Shown here: positions 1 to 11,199 of the stretch, one piece after another
Layout: the number at the start of each line of letters is the position of its first letter
How positions within the stretch are numbered: position 1 is the stretch's first letter
From: Deinandra increscens subsp. villosa
Lineage: Eukaryota > Streptophyta > Magnoliopsida > Asterales > Asteraceae
NCBI GenBank assembly: GCA_039602395.1
Contig: JBCNJP010000012.1
Location: forward strand, 27,824,454 to 27,888,453
DNA: 64,000 nucleotides
Direction of reading: 5' to 3'
The notes under the pieces: model-generated
The model's database searches: none
What the model was told of the DNA's origin: nothing
Seen by the model: only the letters and a program-made list of their open reading frames with translations
Position numbers and translations under genes: made by a program

Positions 1-510
1 GCTGCATCTCATAAATCTTAACACTGATGCGGCCCGCATCGGGTCAAAATCGTGCCTTGGTCTTTATTTTCCCCTAAATCACACTTTGGAGCCCTAATTT
101 CCCCTCCCCCTTTTCTTCTCCACGACCATCTCTCCCACTCACCATCACCAGCCACCTACTCCGCCCAGCTCCGCTCCCACCAGCGTCACCGCCATCCCGC
201 ACCACTGTTTCTGTTACTGTTCTGCGATCTCCACCCGCCATCCTCTCCATCCTTCAGCACCACCACCTGCTAAACTGAATTTTTTTTGTTCAATTTCTTT
301 CTCATGAACTTCAAGGTATGAAGCTGATTTTTTTTAGAAATCATGGGTTACAATTCTTATTACATGTTCTATAATGTTTAGATTCCATTGATTTCTGTTT
401 GGATTAGTTAATGATATTGTTCAAGATTTTTGGCTATGTTCTTGCTTTAAACATATTACTTTTCTTTTTAGAAATTCCTCGTTCCAATTGTGCTTTACTG
501 TGGTTATAAT
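1..510. other. Left-edge flank, possible 5'UTR and donor
   Basis: Pyrimidine-rich, C-rich sequence to about 270 resembles a plant 5' untranslated leader. A donor-like junction (CAAG then GTATG, GT at 315-316) is followed by T-rich intron-like sequence up to the solo LTR. A 73-codon open frame at 52-273 is Pro/Ser/His-rich and matches no family I recognise, so I do not call it a gene. The same T-rich sequence resumes after the solo LTR at 3189, so the LTR sits inside this unit. Confidence 0.3.
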
Positions 511-3188
511 TGTCACACCCCCAAATAACCACTAACGTAGTTTATACCGTTAAGGGGTGCGAACAAACCAGGACCACAACCATTAGTTACAAATACTAAA
601 CGAATCAGAGTTAAGTCCAATGTTCATAAATAAAACAGTTTAAAATACGCAGCGGAATATAAACATAAGTGTCTTAGCACTAACCACGTGCTTTACAAAG
701 TCATTGTATTAAATTCCCAAATTAAGTTTAATAGAAATAAAGTCTTCACGTGCCATGCCAACCTCCAGCGGATACTCCTCAGCGATCTGCAAAAGTGAAA
801 ACCACACAAGTGTCAACCTAACGGTTGGTGAGTTCACGGTGGGCATGACATGCATTGGCCCGGTCTCTTAATCGTGTTTATCAAATCATATAAATAAGTA
901 GTAGTTTTGCAAAACATTTGCCAAGTGTTGAATTATCGAATATGCACTAGTTAAGTAAAAGTTAAAGCGGTCAACCGATATCGCGGGTAGCTAATCCGGT
1001 TTCCATGCACTAAGGAAGTCGTACTAGGGCTGAAAGCTGACGTAACAGAGTTCGGCATTTGCCGATGGTTGGTGCCTCCAGTTGTGTCCCTTTCGGGAGG
1101 CCCACAACTAATACAGGCTGATATTGAACTCCGTTCGGCCTCTAACCGGTTGGTTACACATTTGTGTACCGCGGAGCAGGGTTTTTCAAACCCTCAGTAG
1201 ATCTACCCAACATCCCCTCGCTTCAGATCATCAGTACTAAGTTGAGGACTTTTAAATTAACAAGGCAATCCTTAGAAATCATGTGATATCATTTGGTTTA
1301 GATTTAACCTACACTAGCCATATTAAAACGTTTGTTCTGGATTTCATCTGAAATCCCAAAAAGAGTTTAAGTGTCAAAATGGTTGTTTCCGGATTTCATT
1401 CGAAACCCCAAGGATGGACAGTTGCAAGTGCTCCCCATAAAACACTCCAACTTCCATAACAGGTATCTCATTTGGTAATACCTCAAAATGTCAGCGTTGT
1501 TTTGCGTTAAGTTCATTCGTTGTGTCCCAAACGGGCTCACAATTAAAGGGTTAGTGAAACTCACCTTAGGTTGCTCAGCTACACTTGCTAATTAATCCAA
1601 ATATTGCTTAACGAAGACCTATGAACACGTTTAGGTCTTAAGTATTAGTTTCGTGTCTATTTGTTAACTTAACGTCACTACGGCCCATAACATAGCACGT
1701 TGGAACTATGACACGACATAATGACACACGACACCGATGGTTGATCATAAACAAGGGTTCATAAATTACAGAAATCATAGCATGTTTCATCATTGCATCA
1801 TCATGTAAGTCATAGAATAGCATTCAAATAAGTTGCACAAGTTTGGGTTTAGTCTGGAGAAACTGCTAGAGAAACTGCTAGAGAAACTGCTAGAGAAACT
1901 GCTAGAGAAACTGCCAGAGAAACTGCGAGAGAAACTGCTAGTTTCGTTGGCTAGAGAAACTGCTAGTTTCGCTGGCTAGAGAAACTGCTAGTTTCGCTGG
2001 CTAGAGAAACTGCTAGTTTCGCTGGCTAGAGAAACTGCTAGTTTCGCTGGCTAGAGAAACTGCTAGTTTCGCTGGCTAGAGAAACTGTTAGTTTCGCTGG
2101 CTAGTTTCGCCAGGAACTGGTTGAACTTTCGTTCAGGGACAAGGTCAGTTTCGTTCACGAGAGACACTACAGTTTCGCTGAACAGTTTCGCTGGAAGGAG
2201 ATATGCATAGTTTCGCTGGATAGTTTCTCCTGATGAATGCACAGTTTCGCTAGACGCTAGAAAAACCCGAAAAACTAACAAAAATCTTTCTAACAGCTTC
2301 CAAACTTCATGTAATTCATTTCCAAGCATCCATAAACATTTAGGAACATCACAGGAGCATTTTTAACATCATAAACGTGCATTTTCATCATCAAATCTTC
2401 AAGAACACATTTTACATAAATTAGCCTATTCTAGCATAAATCTTCATCATGGATCAGTTTCACACGTAAAGTTGTTGTTTTTATGATAGATCTAGCATTC
2501 CTAAGTATCTTAACAGAAGATCTAACGATTACATAATGATCTAGGCATGCTTTATTGAAGAAAACACATAAGAGAAGCAAGAACATGGTTCATGGAACTC
2601 ACGGTTTGGTCAAGCTTCCATGGATGATCTTCACCAACAGAATTAAGGGCTGGTCTTGATGGCTCTTGGGGCTGATCCAGATTCGTGAGAGAGAGTGAGG
2701 GTAGGAGAGTGTGTGTGTTTGTTGTGATGATGCAAGTAAATGGAGAATTAGGGTTAATTACTCCTTTAAATACTTAGGGCCATCATGGGCTTTCATTGGG
2801 ATTTGGGCCCCCAATGATTAGCCATCATTAGCCCATGATTAATCCATCATTAACTAATTACTAGCCCAATCATTAGACATGTATGCATACACTTAATTAC
2901 CCGGTTACACATATAATCACATAATTAGGCAATTTAAACATTTTATCACATAATTTTAACAAGTAAACAATTAATCATGCTTTTTAATACTAATCATGCA
3001 TTTAAATCACGTTTCTCATAATAACAACATATAAATAAATACATAACACATATGGACGGGTTCGGTGATCAACCAAAGGACGTGGACGTATTCGGCCTAG
3101 TTAAGCATTAGTTACCAAGTTAACACTTATAACGTAACTAACGGAAATTGTCTAACAGAAGTAAACCTTGAAATTCCCGGATGTCACA
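511..3188 (-). mobile_element. Solo LTR, Tekay-like Ty3/gypsy family
   Basis: The unit starts TGTCACACCCCC and ends GGATGTCACA. It is flanked by a perfect 5-bp target-site duplication, ATAAT at 506-510 and 3189-3193. It is 2678 bp long and almost identical to the LTR at 11200-13890 (a few substitutions plus a repeat-number change). No internal region or second LTR adjoins it, so it is a solo LTR, the usual product of LTR-LTR recombination. Strand follows the coding element of the same family, whose LTR has this orientation. Short ORFs inside it recur in every LTR copy and look spurious. Confidence 0.92.
1856..2109. repeat. GAAACT/AGTTTC hairpin minisatellite inside LTR
   Basis: About seven 13-bp units (GAGAAACTGCTA type) pass into 26-bp units that add TAGTTTCGCTGGC. 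Each longer unit holds the perfect inverted repeat GAAACT-GCT-AGTTTC, so the array is a row of small potential hairpins. The sister array at about 12545-12800 has a different mix of units. The diverged LTR at 59917-62509 lacks the array but is rich in scattered AGTTTCGCT. Confidence 0.85.
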
Positions 3189-3936
3189 ATAATCTTGATT
3201 TTGGTTCTTTGTAGGCTTAATTGTTTTATTCATCTGATTGTGTTTGCTTTGGGATAAAAAGGGTTACTTGTCTAAAGTTGGCTTCTGTTAGCTTAGGCTT
3301 ACTTTTGGTTTTGGATTTATAGGACAATGAGTTATATCTAAGTATTCTCATTTTGGCAACATATCCTACTTTAGAATCTTTAGGCCAATTAATTTTAGAT
3401 AACTTAGGGTTTATGTTCTACTTAGTTTTTGAGTTTAAGTTACTTTGCTACTTTTTGTTTAATATTTTAGGGCTTTAAGTTCAGCTTTTCAGTTCTTGTT
3501 CCTTCTCGTTTTAGTTCATTTTTTAGCATTCGGTGTAGTTTAATTGTTTGGGTCATTAGTTTACAATTAGGTAGTTTTATCGTTCATTCTCGTTTATGTT
3601 TGGTAATTTAGGTTTAGTCCTTGTTTCCGATAGTCTTGTTTAATGCATGATTAGAGTAAATTGTTTTAAGTGTTGGTTCTTACCATGTTTTGTTGCACTT
3701 AATTGTTTTTGGTTCTCTAGTTTAATTTAGGTTAATAGTTGCATTTAGGTTCCGTCTTGATTCTCATATTAGTGCATTGAGGTTTAGATTAGTGCATTTG
3801 CGTTATTAGAGTTAAGCATCTTAGGTAATTTCGTGTTTGAAATTCATAGTTAATTTTCCTTAGGTTTTAGTTAGAGTTTTTAGAACTTGTTCTTTTTTAT
3901 TTAGTTTTAGTAAGTCTTCTAGTTGTCGTTTTCGTT
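3189..3936. other. T-rich intron-like flank, no gene seen
   Basis: This sequence is continuous with 1-510 once the solo LTR and one TSD copy are removed. It is T-rich with many TTTAGTT/TTTAGG runs and no ORF of note, resembling a long intron or decayed element DNA. Confidence 0.5.
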
Positions 3937-5062
3937 TGTAAATATTTCCCTCTTTTTATTTAATCTTCAAAAAAAAATTTAAAAAAAATAATAATAAAAA
4001 AAAATCAGAAAAATATGTTTTATTAATTAGGGTTTATTTGTTTTAATTCCATGTGTCTATTTTCATCATTTAGGATCATCGTTTGTTTTAGGTTTAGTTT
4101 AAGTGCTTTGTAGGATTCTTAGATTACTTGTTAGTTTTTTTTTTTTTTTTCGTTTATCTTTGTTTAGTTTAGTTTTTATTGTTATACTTCAATTCTAGAT
4201 TCCTTGATGCATATCTGTTTGATTCTGATTATTTTGATTGATTGGAACACTCAAAACGAGTGTTGGTTTAGTCCGATAAACAAACGGGTCATGCCCGATT
4301 TTTTTTCTAAAAATCTTACCGTAATGCGGGCCATTGGTACTCAATCTCCATTCCAACGGTCCGTACGACGGTATTTTTGGGGCGTGTTTGGAATTCGAGT
4401 TTGCGGAACGTCACTTCATAATTTTTAAACAAACGTCCGCGCACTTGTTTTCTAAACATCTTTGACCGTTTCACGTGAACCGTAGACTTCATAAACGATA
4501 ATTAGGCGGTTCGTGTGAGGGTTTCATGCGGGCGTTGTTGGTTTTGGTCAAATGCAAGTTGTTGGGTACTCAATCTCCATTCCCGCCGTTTGCATTTGGC
4601 CAAATTTCATTACTTTGCAAAATATTTCAGCAATTGCCCGTTTGAAACCCGATTTGCACCTTTCTCATGATTTTCATTATGCTTACTTGTGTTGTTGAGA
4701 AATGTGCACGATATGCCGTTCCCAGTCGATGGCGAGCCAGTTCCAGCAGAGATCGCCGCATACGAGCCGCTCCATTCCCAGGACCACCAGCAGACCAACA
4801 ACCTTGATCAGATCCGGTTGTACCCTTATCCGAGTTGCACTTTTGCTTTTATTGTATTCATCATTTACAAACTCAGGATATTTTGTTTATGGGTTGGATG
4901 TTTACATTGACATGCTTTATTATATACTAGCCGTGTGCCCGCGCGTTGCGGCGGCGACAGTGTATAGCATGTTATTCATCTTCTGTTCGTGCGTTGCAGC
5001 GGCACAACAAACTACAATGCGGTATTCTCTTATGTTCGCTTGTTATTGCGGCACGACAATTT
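3937..5062. repeat. Direct repeat copy A (1.1 kb)
   Basis: This block recurs at 14837-15949 at roughly 99% identity. Differences are small indels in A/T runs, a 10-bp indel near 4820 and a few substitutions. It contains a Helitron-like terminus at 4927. Its left end is continuous with the host flank. Its right end is cut at 5061-5062, where the sequence switches into an LTR with a 2-bp TT overlap. ORFs here also occur in copy B and match nothing I recognise. Confidence 0.9.
4927..5062 (-). mobile_element. Helitron-like 3' terminus, truncated copy A
   Basis: On the minus strand a GC-rich, hairpin-capable stretch (plus-strand CCCGCGCGTTGCGG) is followed by CTAG and then T. This is the expected 3' end of a Helitron inserted between A and T. 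The element would run rightwards but is cut at 5062 by the junction with the LTR fragment. The longer copy is at 15814. There is no Rep/helicase, so any element is non-autonomous. Confidence 0.45.
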
Positions 5063-5777
5063 GTTGTTTTTATGATAGATCTAGCATTCCTAAGTATCTT
5101 AACAGAAGATCTAACGATTACATAATGATCTAGGCATGCTTTATTGAAGAAAACACATAAGAGAAGCAAGAACATGGTTCATGGAACTCACGGTTTGGTC
5201 AAGCTTCCATGGATGATCTTCACCAACAGAATTAAGGGCTGGTCTTGATGGCTCTTGGGGCTGATCCAGATTCGTGAGAGAGAGTGAGGGTAGGAGAGTG
5301 TGTGTGTTTGTTGTGATGATGCAAGTAAATGGAGAATTAGGGTTAATTACTCCTTTAAATACTTAGGGCCATCATGGGCTTTCATTGGGATTTGGGCCCC
5401 CAATGATTAGCCATCATTAGCCCATGATTAATCCATCATTAACTAATTACTAGCCCAATCATTAGACATGTATGCATACACTTAATTACCCGGTTACACA
5501 TATAATCACATAATTAGGCAATTTAAACATTTTATCACATAATTTTAACAAGTAAACAATTAATCATGCTTTTTAATACTAATCATGCATTTAAATCACG
5601 TTTCTCATAATAACAACATATAAATAAATACATAACACATATGGACGGGTTCGGTGATCAACCAAAGGACGTGGACGTATTCGGCCTAGTTAAGCATTAG
5701 TTACCAAGTTAACACTTATAACGTAACTAACGGAAATTGTCTAACGGAAGTAAACCTTGAAATTCCCGGATGTCACA
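5061..5777 (-). repeat. Truncated LTR of Tekay-like element
   Basis: Matches solo-LTR positions 2472-3188 almost exactly and ends in TGTCACA. The outer 1.96 kb is missing: at 5061-5062 the sequence changes to copy A of the direct repeat. It serves as the 3' LTR of the intact polyprotein. Confidence 0.9.
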
Positions 5778-5924
5778 TCCTCCCCTTGTTACAGGAATTT
5801 TCGTCCCGAAAATTATTCTTGTGTCGTAGCGTTCGCAGTCTCAGCTGTCGTTGCTGGGGAAAGAAAGCAAAAGTTTTAGGGTTGCCACATCCTCCTCCTG
5901 TTAAAGGAATTTTGGTCCCCAAAA

Positions 5925-8900
5925 TTAAATCATACCTTGAGTTTCCGTGGACGTTTGCTCAAACAGGTGAGGATACTTCTTCTTCATCTGATCCTCTCGT
6001 TCCCAAGTGTATTCAGGTCCACGCTTTGAGTTCCATCGAACTTTGACGATCGGAATCTTGCTACGTTTGAGGGTTTTCTCCTCGCGTCCCATGATTTCCA
6101 CTGGTTGCTCAATGAATCTCAGATGTTCGTCAATTTCCAATTCCTCCAAAGGAATTATCTCGGTGTCTTCAGCCAGACATTTCTTCAGATTTGAGACGTG
6201 AAATACGTTGTGAACTCCATCGAGTTCAGCAGGGAGTTTTAATCGGTAGGCCACCGGCCCTACTTCCCCAATAATTTCAAACGGACCGATATAGCGAGGG
6301 TTCAACTTTCCACGCTTTCCGAAGCGTATCACTCCTTTCCAAGGAGATACCTTCAATAGTACTTTGTCACCTACCTCGAACTTCAAAGGTTTTCGGCGTT
6401 TGTCGGCATAGCTCTTTTGTCTATCACGTGCTGCGGCTATCCGATTTCTGATTTGGATAATGCGTTCAGTTGTATCATGGATGATTTCCGGTCCAGTGAG
6501 TCCTTTCTCACCCGTTTCGGCCCAACATACGGGCGATCTACATTTTCTGCCATAGAGGGCTTCAAAAGGTGCTGCACCGATGCTTGAATGATAGCTGTTG
6601 TTGTAGGAGAACTCTACCAACGGAAGATGAGCCTCCCAGTCTTTACCAAAGTCGAGAACACAAGCTCGGAGCATGTCTTCCAAAGTCTGAATAGTTCGTT
6701 CCGTCTGACCATCGGTCTGCGGGTGATAAGCTGTGCTCATATCAAGTCTGGTTCCCAGTGCTTCTTGCATTGATTGCCATAGTCGTGAAGTAAATCGAGG
6801 ATCTCGATCGGAGATAATGGTCTTAGGCACTCCATGACGTGCCACGATTCGATCAATATACAGCTTTGTTAATTTATCCATATTGTCATTTTCTCTCATC
6901 GGGATAAAGTGTGCAGATTTGGTTAGACGATCAATAATAACCCAAATCGCATCCGGTCGATTTGATTTATGAGGTAGTCCCGTTACAAAGTCCATGGAGA
7001 TATCCTCCCATTTCCATTCTGGGATCTTTGGTTGCTGTAATAATCCAGAAGGTTTTTGGTACTCGATCTTAACTCTCGAGCATGTTAAACACTTAGCCAC
7101 GTATCGCGCAATGTCGGCTTTCATATTCGGCCACCAATACAAACCCTTCAAATCTTGGTACATTTTGTCCGATCCAGGGTGCACCGAATACCTTGACTTG
7201 TGAGCCTCGTCCATCACGAGCTCACGGAGATTTCCGAGTAGAGGAATCCAAATCCTGTCATTGTAATACCAGAGTCCGTCAGACTTAATTTCAGACTTAC
7301 CATCTACCCCTCGCAGTGCTTCAGCTGCGAAATTTTCTTCTTTTAAAGCTTCTCTTTGAGCATCGCGGATTCGATCCGGCAGTCCCGTGTGAATGGTAAG
7401 CTGCAGCGCTCGTACTCGTCGAGGCTTTTCATACTCTTTTCGACTTAAGGCATCAGCCACAACATTGGCTTTTCCCGGGTGATACTTAATTGCTAAGTCA
7501 TAATCATTCAATAGCTCGACCCACCTTCGTTGTCGCATGTTGAGATCCTTTTGATCGAAGATATGCTGTAAGCTTTTGTGGTCGGTGAATATTGTGCACT
7601 TTGTCCCGTATAGGTAATGTCTCCAAATCTTGAGTGCATGAATAACAGCTCCTAATTCCAAATCATGTGTTGTGTAATTCTTCTCATTATCCTTCAATTG
7701 TCTTGACCCGTAGGCAATCACTTTGTCTCGTTGCATCAATACACAACCGAGTCCTTGAATGGATGCATCACAATAAACCACGAAGTCGTCAACCCCTTCA
7801 GGTAGCGAGAGAATCGGAGCTGAACATAACATATCCTTAAGAGATTGAAACGCGTGTTCCTCTTTTTCACCCCATCTATACTGCACTCCCTTGTGCGTTA
7901 AAGCTGTTAAGGGTTGAGCCAATTGCGAGAAACCCTTAATAAACCTTCGGTAATATCCGGCAAGTCCCAAAAATTGTCGGATTTCAGTCGGCGCTCTGGG
8001 TGTAGACCAATTCTTAATAGCTTCTACTTTAGATGGGTCAACTTGAATCCCATCCTGATTGACAATGTGTCCAAGAAACTGGACTTCGCGAATCCAAAAA
8101 TCGCACTTTGAAAACTTGGCGTAGAGCTGTTCCTTGCGGAGTAATTCCAGAATAAGTCGTAGGTGATTCTCGTGTTCTTCCTTTGTCTTGGAATAGATCA
8201 AAATATCATCAATGAAAACTATCACAAATTTATCGAGGTATGGCTTGCATACTCGATTCATCAGGTCCATAAATACCGCAGGTGCATTGGTTAGCCCAAA
8301 CGGCATCACCAGGAACTCGTAATGACCATACCGAGTTCTAAAAGCAGTCTTAGAAATATCCTCATCACGGACTCGAAGTTGATGATAGCCAGATCGCAAA
8401 TCAATCTTTGAAAAGTAGCTTGAACCTTGTAGCTGATCGAAGAGATCGTCGATTCGAGGAAGTGGATACCGATTCTTAATCGTAACTTTGTTAAGTTCTC
8501 GGTAGTCGATACACATTCGGAACGTTCCATCCTTCTTCTTAACAAACAATACTGGTGCTCCCCACGGAGACGAACTTGGACGAATAAATCCCTTGTCGAG
8601 TAACTCTTGAAGTTGCGCGGAGAGTTCGTTGAGTTCACTTACAGCCAAACGATACGGAGCGCGTGCAATCGGAGCGGCTCCAGGAGCTAAATCGATTCCA
8701 AACTCAACTTGTCGAAATGGAGGCAAACCAGGCAGATCATCGGGAAATACGTCTTGAAAGTCGCGAACTATCGGGTAGTCGTTGATCCTACGCTCGGGAA
8801 GTGTCGAATCAGTGACGTTTGCAAGAATCGCGAAATGACCTTTACGAAGGCACTTTTGAGCTTTAAGATACGAAATAATTCCGGTGACTGTTCCACCCTT

Positions 8901-10651
8901 TTCACCTTGAACCGTTAGCACTTTTCCTTCTTCGAGTGGAATTCGGACCACTTTTTCTTGACACAAAATTTCAGCTCGATTTTCAGATAACCAGTCCATT
9001 CCTACTATAACGTCAAAACTACCAATCGGAAAAGGCATAAGATCGATTCCTAACGTATGGCCTGCTAGCTCTAACTTACAGTCCTTAACTATCTGAGTCG
9101 TATCATGAAGTTTACCATTCGCTAATTCTACCACATACTTAGCATCTAAGTCAATTGGTTTAGCCTTAATTAGTCTAGCAAACTTAGTGGATATAAAGCT
9201 TCTTTCAGCACCAGAATCAAACAATACAGTAGCAAAGAAACCATTTAGTATAAATTTACCGTTTATCACGTTGGCGTCGTTGCGAGCTTCTCCTTGACCC
9301 ATGACAAAAGCTCTTCCTCTGCCATTCCCACCATTTCCATTTCCGTTGCCGTTTCCTCCGCCATTTCCATTACCACCATTGTTCCCCTGATTACCATTCC
9401 CTTGTCTTCTCAACTGCGGGCAGTCTTTCCTCATGTGGCCTTGAGCACCACATTCATAACAGCCACGGGCTCCACCATTGTTGTTATTCTGATTGTTTCC
9501 TTGCCCGATGCGGTTGTTTCCATTTCCCCTATTGTTGTTATTTCCCCCTGGGTTCTGACCGTTGTTGTTCAACCTTTGCAAGTTGGTCCAGCAGTTGTTG
9601 GCCGCATGACCCAATTTTCCACATCTTCCACACTCCAGACCCTTGCTACACATACCCCTGTGGTGTTTCTCACACTTGTTACAAAACGGAGCTTTACCTT
9701 TGTAGTTTCCATTCCCGCTTTGGCGATTGTTACTCCCACTGTTGCTGCCATAATTGAAATTAGACCTTGTGTTGTCAGGTCGCTTGTTCTGATATTGGGA
9801 GTTTGAGGATCTCCCAGATTGATTCACAGACATTGTTGGAGCTTCTTCTTCAGCCTTTCTTTTGCCACTCAAGGCAGTCTTCTCAGAGATTCTGGCAGGA
9901 AGTGTACCTCTTTCAACCTCCTGATCAGTTAACTTGTGAGCCAGACGGATGGCTTGTTGCACAGTTGTTGGGTTGCTGGCAGTCACCAAACTCTTGATTT
10001 GGGGTACTAGACCCTCCAGATAACGCTCAATGCGTTTGAATTCAGCATCAACCATGGACGGACACAGTACCGCGTACTCGTGGTAACGCGCAGTGTACTC
10101 TTCGACTTCAGACCCAGACATTTTAGAGTTCAGAAACTCTCCTTCTAGCTTCTTGACTTGATCCCGTGGGCAATACTCCTCCATGATCAGTTCCTTAAAG
10201 GCTTCCCATTCCATGTCGTTAGCCGCATTTACCCCGACCATTTGAATTTCGGCGTTCCACCAGGATAGAGCTGCTCCCTCGAAAGTACCAGTCGCGAATT
10301 TCACCTTGTTCTCAGCAGGGCAGTTACACATGGAGAAGACCTTCTCAGACTTCTCAATCCACCTGAGGAGTCCTACCGCTCCTTCTTCGCCGGAAAATGT
10401 CATCGGCTTGCAGTCCATGAAAGTCTTAAAGGTACAGTGATGGATGTTTCCTGATGCAATTAATAGTTCGGGTTTCAAATTTAAACAGGTCAAAATATAT
10501 ATCGCCTTGTGCCTTATCCGGCATAATAATTACCATGCGCGGCAATTGTAGCTTGCACGGCTGCCACGGCGGCTTGCACATGCTCGTTGATCATTGCTTG
10601 TAGTTGTGCAGGCGTCAAGTTAATGTTATTCCTTCCCGCTCTTCCAGACAT
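5925..10651 (-). CDS. Ty3/gypsy chromovirus gag-pol (Tekay-like), near intact
   Basis: A 1522-codon open frame (10493-5925) encodes a whole gag-pol without stops. In order: gag capsid region; CCHC-type zinc knuckles at about 271-301 and 345-358, with Asn/Gly-rich linkers; protease DSGA at 426; reverse transcriptase with FIDD at 760-763; RNase H acidic residues near 909, 946, 971 and 1014; integrase HHCC (H1098, H1105, C1135, C1138) and D1168, D1229, E1265; and a C-terminal chromodomain at about 1463-1512, which in chromoviruses guides integration to chromatin. The upstream part of that frame lacks a good start. A separate frame begins with ATG at 10651 (MSGRAGR...) and stops at 10514-10516. 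Removing an 83-nt GT-AG segment (10533-10451) joins the two in frame, giving about 1547 codons. The intron is inferred. Confidence 0.9.
10451..10533 (-). other. Putative 83-nt intron in gag leader
   Basis: On the minus strand the segment begins GTAATT and ends GCATCAG, with GT-AG borders. It contains an in-frame TAA (10514-10516) for the upstream ATG frame. Removing it joins a 118-nt first exon (10651-10534) to the 4526-nt second exon, a total divisible by three. It joins inside a glycine codon just before the conserved CTFKTF gag start. It may instead be a small decay insertion. Confidence 0.5.
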
Positions 10652-11199
10652 TTTCTGGATTGTGAAAGTAGACAGTGTTCAGTAACAATTATAATCTATA
10701 CATATCCCATAATATGTATATTAGCAATTCCCCGTTATCCCTCTATTAGTCTAGAAAAATTTTCGTGCATAATCGAGGCGTCGTCGGAGAACGTCGTAAG
10801 TCGTAAGTACCATCGTCGAAAGTCGGCCTTCCCATAAAAGTCACCGTCGGCGTAGTCATCGTAGCAGAGATCAGGACGTAGCGTGTAGCATCGTTTCGTT
10901 GTCGCTTTCCCCCGGAATAGTGCGCGTAATAGCGTTCGCATTTCGTATTCGTGTGTGAAATCATCCTAAGGTTTTCCGTTAGACTACCTAGACACAGTCT
11001 ATATATATTTATATATAGATATATATATACATATGGAGTATTTACTTACACAGCAGAGCGAGTATCCCAGGTTGGCACGTAAAAAATTTGTTTTGGGAAT
11101 TTGTTTGTTCGTTTGTAACTAAGGTTTCAAGTTGCAGTTTCCAAATCGTTTATCAAAAATGATTCCAGTTCTCTGCAACTTATGGCTCTGATACCAATC
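10652..11199 (-). promoter_or_regulatory. 5' untranslated leader and PBS of Tekay-like element
   Basis: This lies between the 5' LTR (right side) and gag. The minus strand reads TGGTATCAGAGCC (11184-11196) three bases from the LTR edge, the standard PBS for initiator methionine tRNA. The leader includes an AT-rich TATATA stretch at about 11000-11030 and a GTCGTAAGTCGTAAG-like run near 10790-10815. Short ORFs here are not supported. Confidence 0.8.

Noticed and set aside
4204..5133. ORFs of 63-143 codons in direct repeat copy A (and 15101-16035 in copy B)
   Set aside because: They overlap on several frames and both strands, contain frameshifts between the two copies and match no family I recognise. 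The Pro/Glu-rich PFPVDGEPVPAEIAAYEP stretch is the only gene-like part and is too short to call.
9294..9806. 170-codon plus-strand ORF opposite the gag zinc-knuckle region
   Set aside because: Shadow of the Asn/Gly-rich codon repeats on the opposite strand of the gag-pol gene.
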